DNA of 6,507 bases from NCBI GenBank assembly GCA_027320785.1, contig DAHVKR010000085.1, positions 1 to 6,507 of the forward strand. The letters are read 5' to 3'. The position numbers were made by a program, and so were the translations under genes. The DNA comes from Bdellovibrionales bacterium (lineage in GTDB: Bacteria; Bdellovibrionota; Bdellovibrionia; Bdellovibrionales; Bdellovibrionaceae). Shown here piece by piece: positions 1-6,507 of the stretch. Numbering within the stretch: position 1 is the stretch's first letter; each line of letters starts with the position of its first letter. The notes under the pieces are model-generated. The model was not told where the DNA came from, ran no database searches, and saw only the letters and a list, made by a program, of their open reading frames with translations.

Positions 1-135
1 ATTATTGATCCTCAAAGTTTAACTCCTGCCGTAATGGCGGCTTATCAAGGTCAAAAACAAAACTTGAATCCAGCTCAAGTGGCGGCTCTTGAAGCACAAA
101 TTAAAAATATGAATCCAGCAGAGCTAGCAGCTCTT
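1..135 (+). repeat. Three 45-base coding repeats (15-residue units)
   Basis: In the frame starting at base 1, the Pro-Ala pair recurs at residues 9-10, 24-25 and 39-40, exactly 15 residues apart. The units align as SLTPAVMAAYQ, NLNPAQVAALE and NMNPAELAALQ, giving a consensus near (N/S)(L/M)(N/T)PAx(V/L/M)AA(L/Y)(Q/E). The DNA copies have diverged, so these are old repeats rather than a fresh expansion. The spacing and the Ala/Leu/Gln content suggest short helices. The array may continue upstream of the window. Confidence 0.75.
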
Positions 136-1230
136 CAAGAGAAAACAGCTCAAGAGATGATGAAGGATTCAGCTCCTGGTGTTGCGGGAAGTTTTTCTCC
201 TGGAGAGTTGTCGTCGGGGCAAAGGAATAAACAAAACTCTCAAGATGAAAATGCTCAGGGTTGGGTTCCAGATGACGTGATGATCGGGAAGGCGCGCCAT
301 CAAAATTCAGGATCTGCGCCACAGGCTCCAACCCCTGAAAATCCGGGTGAACTTTTTATTCCGCCAACTGAAAAAAAGGAAGGAACTCTTCCTCAGTATG
401 ACCCAGCAAAATCAAAAAGTGGTCCTGCACCTATTTGGGGTAAGGAGGTCGATGAGACAGGAGCACCTCGTCTGACCCCTGCGGATGATCTTAAAATTCG
501 CAAGGGCGGATTTTTTGATGCTGAGTCGATTCTTGTTAAGGGTGTGAATCAGTCGTTAGATGATACGGTTATAAAAGGTGATGGCACAGTTGAAGAGTCG
601 CTCGAGGATAGCAGTCACTTGGCTTGTATCGTGGTAGAAAGCAGTAAGTTTAGTGGCTATTTGGTTGCAGCTTTGGGGAAAAATAAACGTCTTGATAGTC
701 AATTTGTTGAGCTCGTTCGAATGCGTTTGGTGAAATTCCTTCGAGACAACGGTGAGTCAGTAGAGGATGATGGAAATCTTCAATTGAAAGTCAAACGAGT
801 TGATTTTGAAGGTTGGGCGCTTGAATATGCTCAGTTCCTCAGAAAATCGGTTCATAAAGGTGATGAAGTGGCCATGGCCTTCTTCCCTTTTGCGGAGGCT
901 CAAACTAAAGTGGGAGAGTCTGCAACGGCTAATATGGTTACGATCAAAACGGAAGAAATTCAGACAGAAGTTCCTTTAGAATTTAATATGTATATCTACA
1001 TGCCCACGAATAAAAAATATGTGCTTTATACTCCACAAGGTGGAATCTTTTTAAGAGAACAAAAAGAGCGCCTGACCCGACAGGGCGTGAATAAAATGCA
1101 TATCCAAAAATCAGATGTTCAAAATTTAGGCAAATTCAAAGCGCAGAATCACTTGAACTCGCTTATAAAAGATTACGAGTCTCAACGCGATCAAGGGTCT
1201 CAGGTTTCCACAAAGAAAAAAGCTTCTTAG
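1..1230 (+). CDS. Repeat-containing protein of unknown function, 5' end outside window
   Basis: The frame is open from base 1 (I-I-D-P-Q-S-L-T-P-A-V-M...), so the ATG at 34 is probably internal: it falls inside the first of three 15-residue repeats, and I see no Shine-Dalgarno sequence before it. Counting from base 1, residues 5-48 hold the repeats, about 50-165 are rich in Pro, Gly, Ser, Gln and charge and look disordered, and about 205-385 look like folded alpha/beta sequence. Within this last part, the stretch near 325-375 (F-N-M-Y-I-Y-M-P, then Y-V-L-Y-T-P-Q-G-G, then R-L-T-R-Q-G-V-N-K-M-H-I) resembles the small domain found at the front of some PilZ/HD-GYP-type signalling proteins. That likeness is from memory and weak. 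The tail is Lys-rich (T-K-K-K-A-S). No membrane segment or signal peptide is visible in the part present, so a cytoplasmic location is inferred. The function is unknown. The stop is TAG at 1228-1230. Confidence 0.8.
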   Translation: MIDPQSLTPAVMAAYQGQKQNLNPAQVAALEAQIKNMNPAELAALQEKTAQEMMKDSAPGVAGSFSPGELSSGQRNKQNSQDENAQGWVPDDVMIGKARHQNSGSAPQAPTPENPGELFIPPTEKKEGTLPQYDPAKSKSGPAPIWGKEVDETGAPRLTPADDLKIRKGGFFDAESILVKGVNQSLDDTVIKGDGTVEESLEDSSHLACIVVESSKFSGYLVAALGKNKRLDSQFVELVRMRLVKFLRDNGESVEDDGNLQLKVKRVDFEGWALEYAQFLRKSVHKGDEVAMAFFPFAEAQTKVGESATANMVTIKTEEIQTEVPLEFNMYIYMPTNKKYVLYTPQGGIFLREQKERLTRQGVNKMHIQKSDVQNLGKFKAQNHLNSLIKDYESQRDQGSQVSTKKKAS

Positions 1231-1264
1231 AATTTTCAATCACATTATTATGCTTAAAAATTAA

Positions 1265-1279
1265 CAACACGAAGTGTTG
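1265..1279. other. Perfect small hairpin in the hppA leader
   Basis: CAACAC at 1265-1270 and GTGTTG at 1274-1279 form a perfect 6-bp stem around a GAA loop. On the plus strand no T-run follows, so it is not a standard terminator for the upstream gene. On the minus strand it is followed by TTAATTTTT, but no minus-strand gene is present there to terminate. It could be a short operator, a 5' end mRNA stabiliser, or chance. Confidence 0.4.
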
Positions 1280-1310
1280 CGTCAAAAGTGGACGAAAGAA
1301 TGCTTAGCCC

Positions 1311-1360
1311 TGTAGATCTTGTCCTTCCAATACGTCAATAACTGAAAGGAAAGATCTGCA
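1311..1360 (+). promoter_or_regulatory. Hairpin masking the hppA ribosome-binding site
   Basis: Bases 1311-1326 (TGTAGATCTTGTCCTT) can pair with 1346-1360 (AAGGAAAGATCTGCA). The pairing is 15 bp, with one bulged G at 1321 and one G-U pair (1313/1358), around a 19-base loop at 1327-1345. The 3' arm contains the Shine-Dalgarno sequence AAAGGA (1345-1350), nine bases before the ATG, and the outermost pair takes in the A of the start codon. As RNA, this fold would hide the ribosome-binding site of hppA. Regulation by a ligand, temperature, protein or upstream RNA segment is inference. The pairing itself is directly visible. Confidence 0.55.
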
Positions 1361-3417
1361 TGTCATCTTATCTTATGATTCCCATCATAGCGGGTGTGGT
1401 TGGTCTCGTTGTAGCTTTGGTTCTTTACATACGAGTGAAAACTCAACCAACAGGCAACGAAACGATGAATCGAATTGCCTCTTATATTCGTGAAGGTGCT
1501 ATGGCCTTTTTAGTTCGCGAATATAAAGTTCTCGCGATCTATGCTTTGATTGTGGGTGCGGCCCTTTATTGGAAACTAGGAGCCTTTGCTGCTCTATGGT
1601 TTATTATGGGAGCCTTCCTCAGCTTACTGGCAGGTTTCTTTGGTATGAAGGCGGCCACCTATGCGAATGTTCGTACAACACAAGCGGCTGCTAACAAATC
1701 AAAACCTAATGCGCTCTTAGTGGCTCTTGATGGTGGAGCTGTGATGGGACTCTGTGTGGCAGGTCTCGGTCTTCTTGGTTTGGGAGTTTTATATTTACTT
1801 TTTAAAGACAGTCCTGATGTCGGAACTGTTTTGCATTCTTTTGCTGTGGGAGCTTCATCTATTGCGCTTTTTGCTCGTATCGGAGGCGGTATTTATACAA
1901 AAGCGGCCGATGTGGGAGCTGACATTGCAGGAAAAGTGATTGAAGGAATTCCTGAAGATGATCCGCGTAACCCAGGTGTGATCGCCGATAACGTGGGTGA
2001 CAATGTGGGTGATGTGGCCGGAATGGGTGCTGATATTTATGAGTCCATGGTGGCGGCTATTGTTTCAGCAATGGCTATTGCATTAACGATTCAGCCGGCT
2101 CAACTTCAGAACTTGATGCCACAAGCAGCCGAGTCTGAATTGCGAACCAATGCCGTTATGTTGCCTTTGCTTCTCTCGGCTGTGGGATTGTTTATTTCTG
2201 TGGTTGTGATTTTTATTACTCGAGAGCTTCGTCGTATGAAGCCAGCTTTGGTTCTACGTAGTGCTTTGATGATTCCAGCTTTATTGCTGACTGTGGTGAG
2301 TTACTTTTTGATGCCTGTTTTGGGTGTTTCTCAGGGCGTAACGGCAGCATTGGCCGCCGGTGCGATTGGGGGAGCTTTGATTGGTCTTGTAACAGAGTAC
2401 TATACAGCGGCCAAACCTATTCGTCTTGTTGCTGAGGCAAACCTAACAGGTCCTGCAACAGGTTTGATTCGCGGTCTTGCTGTGGGAATGGAGTCAACAG
2501 CGATTCCGATGTTAATCGTGGTTTTGGCGGCCTACATTGCAGATAAATTTTTAGGTCTTTATGGAATTGCTTTATCAGCGGTGGGAATGCTTGCGGGAAC
2601 AGCTGTGGTCATGACAGTGGATGCTTATGGTCCTATTGCTGACAATGCCGGTGGTATTTCAGAAATGTCGGGTTTAGGTAAAGATGTTCGTGAAATCACT
2701 GATGAGCTGGATGCGGTCGGAAACACCACAGCTGCCATTGGAAAAGGTTTTGCAATTGGTTCTGCTATTTTAACAGTGTTGGCTCTTTTCTCAGCTTTCA
2801 ATATGGAAGTAAACCACGTCAGAGCGGCTGCGGGTATGCAGCCGATTTCCTTGGATCTGACTTCCAGTGGCGTGTTGATTGGTCTTTTAATTGGATCTAT
2901 TTTGCCATTCCTCGTCGGTGCTACAACAATGACGGCAGTGGGTCGTGCGGCAGGCCGGATCGTTGAAGAAATCCGTCGTCAATTCAAGGAAATACCAGGT
3001 CTACTTCAAGGAAAAGCAGAGCCCGAGCCTGCTCGTATTGTAGATATCGCAACGGCAGCGGCACTTTATGAAATGATTCTTCCAGGTATGATTGCTGTGA
3101 TTGCACCGATCGTCGTGGGATTCCTTTTAGGACCGACTGCTTTGGCTGGTACTTTGGCGGGGGCTTTGGCTGTAGGAGCCACAATGGCTCTTTTTATGGC
3201 CAATGCCGGTGGCGCTTGGGATAATGCGAAGAAGTTTATTGAAAAAGGTGGAGTTCCTGGACATCCCAAAGGTTCAGAAGTTCACAAAGCTGCCGTTGTG
3301 GGTGATACAGTCGGTGATCCTTTCAAAGACACATCGGGTCCGGGTGTGGCTATCTTGATTAAAGTGATGAGCGTCGTCTCTCTTTTAATCGCTCAGCTTA
3401 TTGCCACTATTAATTAA
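1360..3417 (+). CDS. hppA: Membrane-bound ion-pumping pyrophosphatase, K+-dependent type
   Basis: This integral membrane enzyme hydrolyses pyrophosphate to two phosphates and uses the energy to pump H+ or Na+ across the membrane. The 685 residues and about 16 hydrophobic segments match the family's usual size. The substrate and Mg2+-binding motifs are complete: [20 protein letters not shown] at 196-215, followed by GDVAGMGAD (217-225); [12 protein letters not shown] at 421-432; and the C-terminal [11 protein letters not shown] (615-625) and [14 protein letters not shown] (648-661). At the cation-selectivity site the sequence is [10 protein letters not shown] (454-463), with Ala458 and Gly461 where K+-independent pumps carry Lys and Thr, so a K+-dependent enzyme is expected. 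Whether it moves H+ or Na+ cannot be settled by eye. The ATG at 1360 has AAAGGA nine bases upstream and gives a normal family N-terminus starting directly in a membrane helix. A leader hairpin covers this site, and a strong terminator lies after the stop, so it is probably transcribed as a single gene. Confidence 0.97.
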   Translation: MSSYLMIPIIAGVVGLVVALVLYIRVKTQPTGNETMNRIASYIREGAMAFLVREYKVLAIYALIVGAALYWKLGAFAALWFIMGAFLSLLAGFFGMKAATYANVRTTQAAANKSKPNALLVALDGGAVMGLCVAGLGLLGLGVLYLLFKDSPDVGTVLHSFAVGASSIALFARIGGGIYTKAADVGADIAGKVIEGIPEDDPRNPGVIADNVGDNVGDVAGMGADIYESMVAAIVSAMAIALTIQPAQLQNLMPQAAESELRTNAVMLPLLLSAVGLFISVVVIFITRELRRMKPALVLRSALMIPALLLTVVSYFLMPVLGVSQGVTAALAAGAIGGALIGLVTEYYTAAKPIRLVAEANLTGPATGLIRGLAVGMESTAIPMLIVVLAAYIADKFLGLYGIALSAVGMLAGTAVVMTVDAYGPIADNAGGISEMSGLGKDVREITDELDAVGNTTAAIGKGFAIGSAILTVLALFSAFNMEVNHVRAAAGMQPISLDLTSSGVLIGLLIGSILPFLVGATTMTAVGRAAGRIVEEIRRQFKEIPGLLQGKAEPEPARIVDIATAAALYEMILPGMIAVIAPIVVGFLLGPTALAGTLAGALAVGATMALFMANAGGAWDNAKKFIEKGGVPGHPKGSEVHKAAVVGDTVGDPFKDTSGPGVAILIKVMSVVSLLIAQLIATIN

Positions 3418-3455
3418 GTTTAGGACTAGATCTCGACTGGACTTGGCAACATCAT

Positions 3456-3505
3456 AAACCTCCTGTGAAGTGTCTAGAGCACATGAACTCACAGGGGGTT
3501 TTTTT
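3456..3505 (+). terminator. Intrinsic terminator after hppA
   Basis: Bases 3456-3468 (AAACCTCCTGTGA) pair with 3489-3501 (TCACAGGGGGTTT) to give a 13-bp stem with a single G-U pair (3461/3496) and a 20-base loop. The T-run spans 3499-3505. It lies about 40 bases after the hppA stop, as expected for its terminator. Unusually, the 3' arm contains AGGGGG, seven bases before the GTG at 3506, so it overlaps the ribosome-binding site of the next gene. Confidence 0.85.
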
Positions 3506-3508
3506 GTG
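3494..3508 (+). promoter_or_regulatory. Ribosome-binding site and GTG start inside terminator arm
   Basis: AGGGGG (3493-3498) can pair with the anti-Shine-Dalgarno UCCUCC using one G-U pair. The terminator's seven Ts form the spacer before GTG 3506. If the transcript includes the 5' arm at 3456-3468, this site is locked in the stem. A transcript starting after about 3470 would leave it free. The site decides the start codon of the transporter gene. Confidence 0.5.
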
Positions 3509-4780
3509 CCTCCGCACATAGTTCCTAATCCTATTGATCGAAGTCTTAAAATCAGCCTCATTGATGCTTTTCTATACTCCTTGATGGTTGGAGCCGGTGA
3601 GTCTTATCTACCTGCCTATGTTCTTTCTTTGGGTTTGTCAGAGTGGATGGCGGGAATGATCGCGACCATGCCTCTTCTGAGTGGTGCCTTTTTGCAAGTC
3701 GTAGGAACGGAGGCATTACGAGCGGTGAAGAATCACAAAGTATGGGTGTGGAGTTTAGCCTTCTTACAAGCCAGTACCTATATTCCTTTAATCTTTTTTA
3801 CCATTGGATCCAAACCCCATTTTTTGACTTTATTTATTGTACTCACTTTTTATTGGGGAGCGGGATTTAGTATCAGTCCTGCTTGGAATTATTGGATGGG
3901 AAATTTGGTAACCTCCAATCAAGCACAAGGTTTTTTTACAAAGAGAACACGTGTGGCTCAGATTGGACTCATGTTGGGGATCATTCTGGGAGGGGTGGCT
4001 CTTCATCATAATATCCACCTCGGGCCTTTTACTTCGACGTTTGGTTTGATCTTCTTTATTGCTTTCATCAGTCGAGCGATGTCGTCTTTGTTGTTGTCAC
4101 GAAAACATTATGAGTTCAGCTGGACAACACAGACCACATATCACCATATCCAAGAATCATGGAAAATATTTTGGAAAGACTCAAGAAAACGAAATTTCTT
4201 TCTGAGTATCTTACCTTTTCAAATGGCTGTTTATTTTTCCTCACCCTTTATTACACCTTATATGCTGGCTCATTTAAAATTGAATTATGAGCAATATATG
4301 TGGGCGGTGGTATGTCTAATGTTGGGTAAAATTATTAGCTCTATTTATCTGAATAGAAACCCCCATATACACTATCAAACAGCTTTTAAATGGGGACTTT
4401 TTATTATTTCACCGGCCCCTTTCTTTTGGCTTTTTGCTCAACACTATTATCCTATTCTGATTTTTCAATTTATCAGTGGGGCGGCCTTTGGGCTTTATGA
4501 GATTGGGCTGACTTTGATTTTTTTCCAAGATCTTAAGCCCAACGAAAAAGTTCCTTTTTTGACATTTTATAATATGTTGAATTGCTTGGGGCTTTTAATA
4601 GGGAGCGCATTAGGCGGATTGTGGCTTAAGTATCATGGTTCTATTCAAAGCGCTTATTTTGTTTTGTTTATAGGAGGCGCTTCAATGCGGCTTCTAACAT
4701 CTCAAATGCTGTATCGTAAAGCCCAAAAAATGCAAGACCACACAGAAGTCAGTGGAACTTCCTATCGTCTATCGAGTTAA
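3506..4780 (+). CDS. MFS-type transporter, substrate unknown
   Basis: The protein is 424 residues with about 12 hydrophobic segments: near 15-40, 45-67, 79-100, 104-131, 148-166, 176-198, 232-250, 264-282, 293-311, 315-341, 351-373 and 380-400. A hydrophilic loop at 199-230 separates the two six-helix halves, as in the major facilitator superfamily. The stretch S-P-A-W-N-Y-W-M-G-N-L-V (124-135), followed by G-F-F-T-K-R-T-R (142-149), resembles the conserved end of helix 4 and loop 4-5 in a poorly characterised group of bacterial MFS proteins. I cannot name a substrate. The frame can be extended to a GTG at 3470, but that codon lies inside the terminator loop. The GTG at 3506 is preferred because AGGGGG sits seven bases upstream and the first helix begins about 14 residues later; the next ATG would fall inside helix 1. 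Expression may need read-through of the terminator or a promoter just before it. The stop overlaps the convergent trmO stop. Confidence 0.85.
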   Translation: MPPHIVPNPIDRSLKISLIDAFLYSLMVGAGESYLPAYVLSLGLSEWMAGMIATMPLLSGAFLQVVGTEALRAVKNHKVWVWSLAFLQASTYIPLIFFTIGSKPHFLTLFIVLTFYWGAGFSISPAWNYWMGNLVTSNQAQGFFTKRTRVAQIGLMLGIILGGVALHHNIHLGPFTSTFGLIFFIAFISRAMSSLLLSRKHYEFSWTTQTTYHHIQESWKIFWKDSRKRNFFLSILPFQMAVYFSSPFITPYMLAHLKLNYEQYMWAVVCLMLGKIISSIYLNRNPHIHYQTAFKWGLFIISPAPFFWLFAQHYYPILIFQFISGAAFGLYEIGLTLIFFQDLKPNEKVPFLTFYNMLNCLGLLIGSALGGLWLKYHGSIQSAYFVLFIGGASMRLLTSQMLYRKAQKMQDHTEVSGTSYRLSS

Positions 4781-5598
4781 AAAAACTTTTCAATAAAAAG
4801 TCTGTGAAATTTTTTATCTTGAAAAGGATCTTTGTCCGATAAAAGTTCAGCAGGTGAATAGCCTGTTGTCAGCCTTAGAAGATAACTTCTTTTTTTATCT
4901 GATTCGATACGAGCTAGAATACGCCATGTTCGATAGGATAAGACGTAGAGGTTTTCTTGTGAAACTTTTCTCAGATTCGGGAAAGCTAATTGAGATTCAG
5001 AAAAGGGAGCAATTCGTTTTCGTTTGAACTGCAGAGGAGGAGTTCCAAATTGGCTTTCGAGAACATCCTGGATTTCGGAAACGCCATTTTCGCTGAGCCA
5101 TTGAGTTTGTTCTGCAAAATATGGAGAAGGGAAGTATTTCCATTTTTCGATTTGATCAATCCAGCCCAATTGAGGATTTTGTGGACAATCGGACTCTGTA
5201 ACATAAGGTTTAATGTCAAAAATAGGAGTACCATCAAGTAAATCCACATGGGTTAAATACAGTTTCGAATCTTTAATTTTTTCAATGCTTGCCAATGTTA
5301 AACCGAGATGGTTGGGACGGTAAGGAGAACGCGAGGCCCAAATTCCCACTTGAATTTCAGGCTTACGTGGAGGTCTTACAAGGGGTTTTACAGGATGATT
5401 TTCGTTTTGATGAAAAGAGAAGATCAGCCAAAGATGACTCATTTTTTCGAGGCCTTTTAAAGCACTTTGAGCATCGAAACCTTTTTCAAATTGAATATAA
5501 CCTTTTTGTTGGCTCAAGTAACCCTGTCTGGGAACAGCGGATTTATTGAGATGAGAACCTTTGAAATAACCAATGGGTTTTAATGTGAACTCAGCCAT
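4777..5598 (-). CDS. trmO: tRNA (N6-threonylcarbamoyladenosine37-N6)-methyltransferase TrmO
   Basis: TrmO (TsaA/YaeB family) uses S-adenosylmethionine to methylate t6A at position 37 of threonine tRNA, giving m6t6A, which tunes decoding. The family's hallmarks are present: I-G-Y-F-K at 9-13, A-V-P-R-Q at 21-25, R-P-P-R at 75-78, GIWASRSPYRPNHLGL at 85-100, and LDGTPIFDIKPY at 121-132. A less conserved C-terminal part (about 175-273, including Y-R-T-W-R-I near 222-227) corresponds to the small second domain. At 273 residues it is somewhat longer than the 235-residue E. coli protein. The ATG at 5598 is chosen because GGAG lies six bases before it. A GTG at 5610 would add four residues, but it overlaps that Shine-Dalgarno sequence. 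The start overlaps the end of the upstream RNA methyltransferase gene by 19 bases, so translation is probably coupled. Confidence 0.93.
   Translation of the reverse strand: MAEFTLKPIGYFKGSHLNKSAVPRQGYLSQQKGYIQFEKGFDAQSALKGLEKMSHLWLIFSFHQNENHPVKPLVRPPRKPEIQVGIWASRSPYRPNHLGLTLASIEKIKDSKLYLTHVDLLDGTPIFDIKPYVTESDCPQNPQLGWIDQIEKWKYFPSPYFAEQTQWLSENGVSEIQDVLESQFGTPPLQFKRKRIAPFSESQLAFPNLRKVSQENLYVLSYRTWRILARIESDKKRSYLLRLTTGYSPAELLSDKDPFQDKKFHRLFIEKFF
4779..4801 (-). terminator. Weak terminator-like hairpin at the trmO end
   Basis: Read on the minus strand, ACTTTT (4801-4796) and AAAAGT (4790-4785) form a 6-bp stem around TATTG, followed at once by six Ts (4784-4779). It overlaps the last trmO codons and the stop. 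The stem has a single G-C pair, so it would be a poor terminator alone, but no better candidate lies nearby for the minus-strand operon. Confidence 0.3.
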
Positions 5599-6344
5599 TG
5601 TCTTCTCCACTCGAATGAGGCAATGGCCGCACTTTGTCCCACGTTAAGTGAGTTTTTCAACCCCATCATTTTGATTTCACGAATTTCGTGACAGAGTTTG
5701 AGACGATCGGCTTCCAATCCAAAACGTTCATTACCAAAAAGAAAAATGGTAGGTTTCTGCTCAAACGGAAAAGTGCATTCTTTGGCTTTATCCGAAGTCT
5801 CCCAGGCCACAATTCGATGCGATTTCTGATGAAGCTGCAACCAGGAAGGGAGATTCTCAACCCATTCCCAAGGAACACTGTCTTCAGATCCCAAAGATGT
5901 TTTTTGGACACTCAGAGCCTGAGGTGTGGGGGTATAGCCTGAAAGAATAATTTTTTCGGCCCCGAGGCTATCAGCCAATCGAAAGAAAGCTCCTACATTG
6001 AAAGCTGAACGAATATGGTCAAGGACTAAAATGAGTGGAAAGGATGTTCGTTCTTTTTTTTGGTCTTCTGAGCGGACCAGAAATTCGTCATCACGGACTG
6101 TGCGATTGAGCCATCTCTCTAAAGGAACAATCAAATTTTGAAAATGCTGAAGACTCATTCCAAGTTTGATATGTTTTGAAAGAGCTGCGATCTTGTCCAT
6201 GTGGGGACCTGGAGTTTCAGCTAAACTTTGAAAAGAATCTTTAAGAAATTGGACTTCTTTTTCATCGATTCGATGAAATTTCTTTTCGAGGTCTCGACAA
6301 TAACGATAGAGTTTTAAAATCTGTTCGCGGCTACTGCTTTCCAT
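5580..6344 (-). CDS. TrmH/SpoU-family RNA 2'-O-methyltransferase
   Basis: This is a SPOUT-class, S-adenosylmethionine-dependent enzyme that methylates a ribose 2'-OH in tRNA or rRNA. The three SpoU motifs are intact in the 254 residues. Motif 1 is LVLDHIRSAFNVGAFFRLAD (106-125), with Asn116 and the catalytic-type Arg122, followed by LGAEKIILSG. Motif 2 is IFLFGNERFGLEAD (200-213). Motif 3 is GLKNSLNVGQSAAIASF (228-244), which forms the knotted cofactor site. The first 95 residues are mostly helical and charged and are not an obvious L30e-like domain, so the RNA target cannot be assigned; tRNA (TrmH-like) or 23S rRNA (RlmB-like) are both possible. The ATG at 6344 lies three bases after the metG stop with no clear Shine-Dalgarno sequence, and the next in-frame Met is at residue 49, so start by translational coupling is likely. 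Confidence 0.9.
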   Translation of the reverse strand: MESSSREQILKLYRYCRDLEKKFHRIDEKEVQFLKDSFQSLAETPGPHMDKIAALSKHIKLGMSLQHFQNLIVPLERWLNRTVRDDEFLVRSEDQKKERTSFPLILVLDHIRSAFNVGAFFRLADSLGAEKIILSGYTPTPQALSVQKTSLGSEDSVPWEWVENLPSWLQLHQKSHRIVAWETSDKAKECTFPFEQKPTIFLFGNERFGLEADRLKLCHEIREIKMMGLKNSLNVGQSAAIASFEWRRQWLSSH

Positions 6345-6347
6345 GGA

Positions 6348-6507
6348 CTATTTAACTTTATCCCCAGCCTGAGCTCCAGGATCTGGAGAAAGAACAAATA
6401 AGTCGGGTGCACCAGGGCCTGCTGCGAGAACCATACCTTCGGATAATCCAAATTTCATTTTGCGAGGTCGAAGGTTGGCCACCACAACAACTTTGCGACC
6501 TAATAGT
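6348..6507 (-). CDS. metG: Methionyl-tRNA synthetase, C-terminal fragment (5' part outside window)
   Basis: The last 52 codons are present: the reading frame enters at 6506 and stops at TAG 6350-6348. They begin L-L-G-R-K-V-V-V-V and continue with [20 protein letters not shown], then [20 protein letters not shown]. This matches the end of the C-terminal OB-fold tRNA-binding domain (Trbp111/EMAPII-like) of bacterial MetG, including the usual final G-x-x-V-K. The enzyme charges initiator and elongator methionine tRNAs, and this domain drives dimerisation and tRNA binding. Stand-alone proteins with the same fold (CsaA, Trbp111) are the alternative, but the SPDxGAxxG ending favours MetG. It is the first visible gene of the minus-strand cluster. 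Confidence 0.9.
   Translation of the reverse strand, partial: LLGRKVVVVANLRPRKMKFGLSEGMVLAAGPGAPDLFVLSPDPGAQAGDKVK

Noticed and set aside
1227..1254. Possible hppA promoter (TTAGAA, 16 bases, TATGCT)
   Set aside because: The -35 match is poor (three of six), the -10 is only four of six, and part lies in the end of the upstream gene. Too weak to list as a feature.
1265..1279. Terminator for the first gene
   Set aside because: The stem is perfect but short and has no T-run on the plus strand, so it was listed only as a hairpin of unknown role.
2984..3269. Two minus-strand open frames within hppA
   Set aside because: Both are opposite the conserved C-terminal region of hppA and mirror its codon pattern.
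3470..3505. Upstream GTG start adding 12 residues to the transporter
   Set aside because: It lies in the loop and 3' arm of the terminator, has no ribosome-binding site at a normal distance, and the extra residues show no family-like sequence.
4990..5241. Plus-strand open frame of 83 codons
   Set aside because: It lies wholly opposite trmO, whose conserved motifs are unambiguous. It shows no recognisable domain and is an antisense shadow.
5688..5942. Plus-strand open frame of 84 codons
   Set aside because: It is antisense to the motif-bearing part of the SpoU methyltransferase gene and has no recognisable protein features.
1..6507. CRISPR arrays, insertion sequences, tRNA or rRNA genes, prophage or defence genes
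   Set aside because: I saw no regularly spaced direct repeats with spacers, transposase motifs, tRNA cloverleaf sequence or other mobile-element hallmarks on either strand.

Overview
The window holds six genes: two cut by its edges, and none that looks like a phage, transposon or defence gene. The moderate-to-low GC, the K+-type membrane pyrophosphatase, and the first gene (a repeat-bearing protein with a C-terminal module that reminds me of Bdellovibrio-type signalling proteins) suggest a predatory or free-living Gram-negative of the Bdellovibrionota. That placement is an impression from protein style, not something the window proves.

Layout, plus strand. Bases 1-1230 are the 3' part of a gene of unknown function, whose reading frame is open to the left edge and begins with a 15-residue tandem repeat. 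A 129-base leader follows, containing a small perfect hairpin and then a long stem that pairs with the Shine-Dalgarno sequence of the next gene. Bases 1360-3417 encode a complete membrane-bound, ion-pumping pyrophosphatase (hppA) with the Ala/Gly signature of K+-dependent enzymes. A strong intrinsic terminator follows (3456-3505). Its 3' arm and T-run appear to serve also as the ribosome-binding site and spacer of the next gene, a 12-helix MFS-type transporter starting at GTG 3506 and ending at 4780.

Layout, minus strand. From the right edge leftwards come the last 52 codons of methionyl-tRNA synthetase (metG, stop at 6348), a TrmH/SpoU-family RNA 2'-O-methyltransferase (6344-5580) three bases later, and TrmO (5598-4777), whose start overlaps the methyltransferase end. 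This tight arrangement looks like one translationally coupled operon for tRNA charging and RNA modification. It meets the transporter gene tail to tail, with the two stop codons sharing bases 4777-4780.

The genes are mostly ordinary housekeeping or transport genes. The most interesting signals are in the RNA: the hairpin masking the hppA ribosome-binding site, and the terminator that overlaps the transporter's ribosome-binding site. I see no convincing new multi-gene system.
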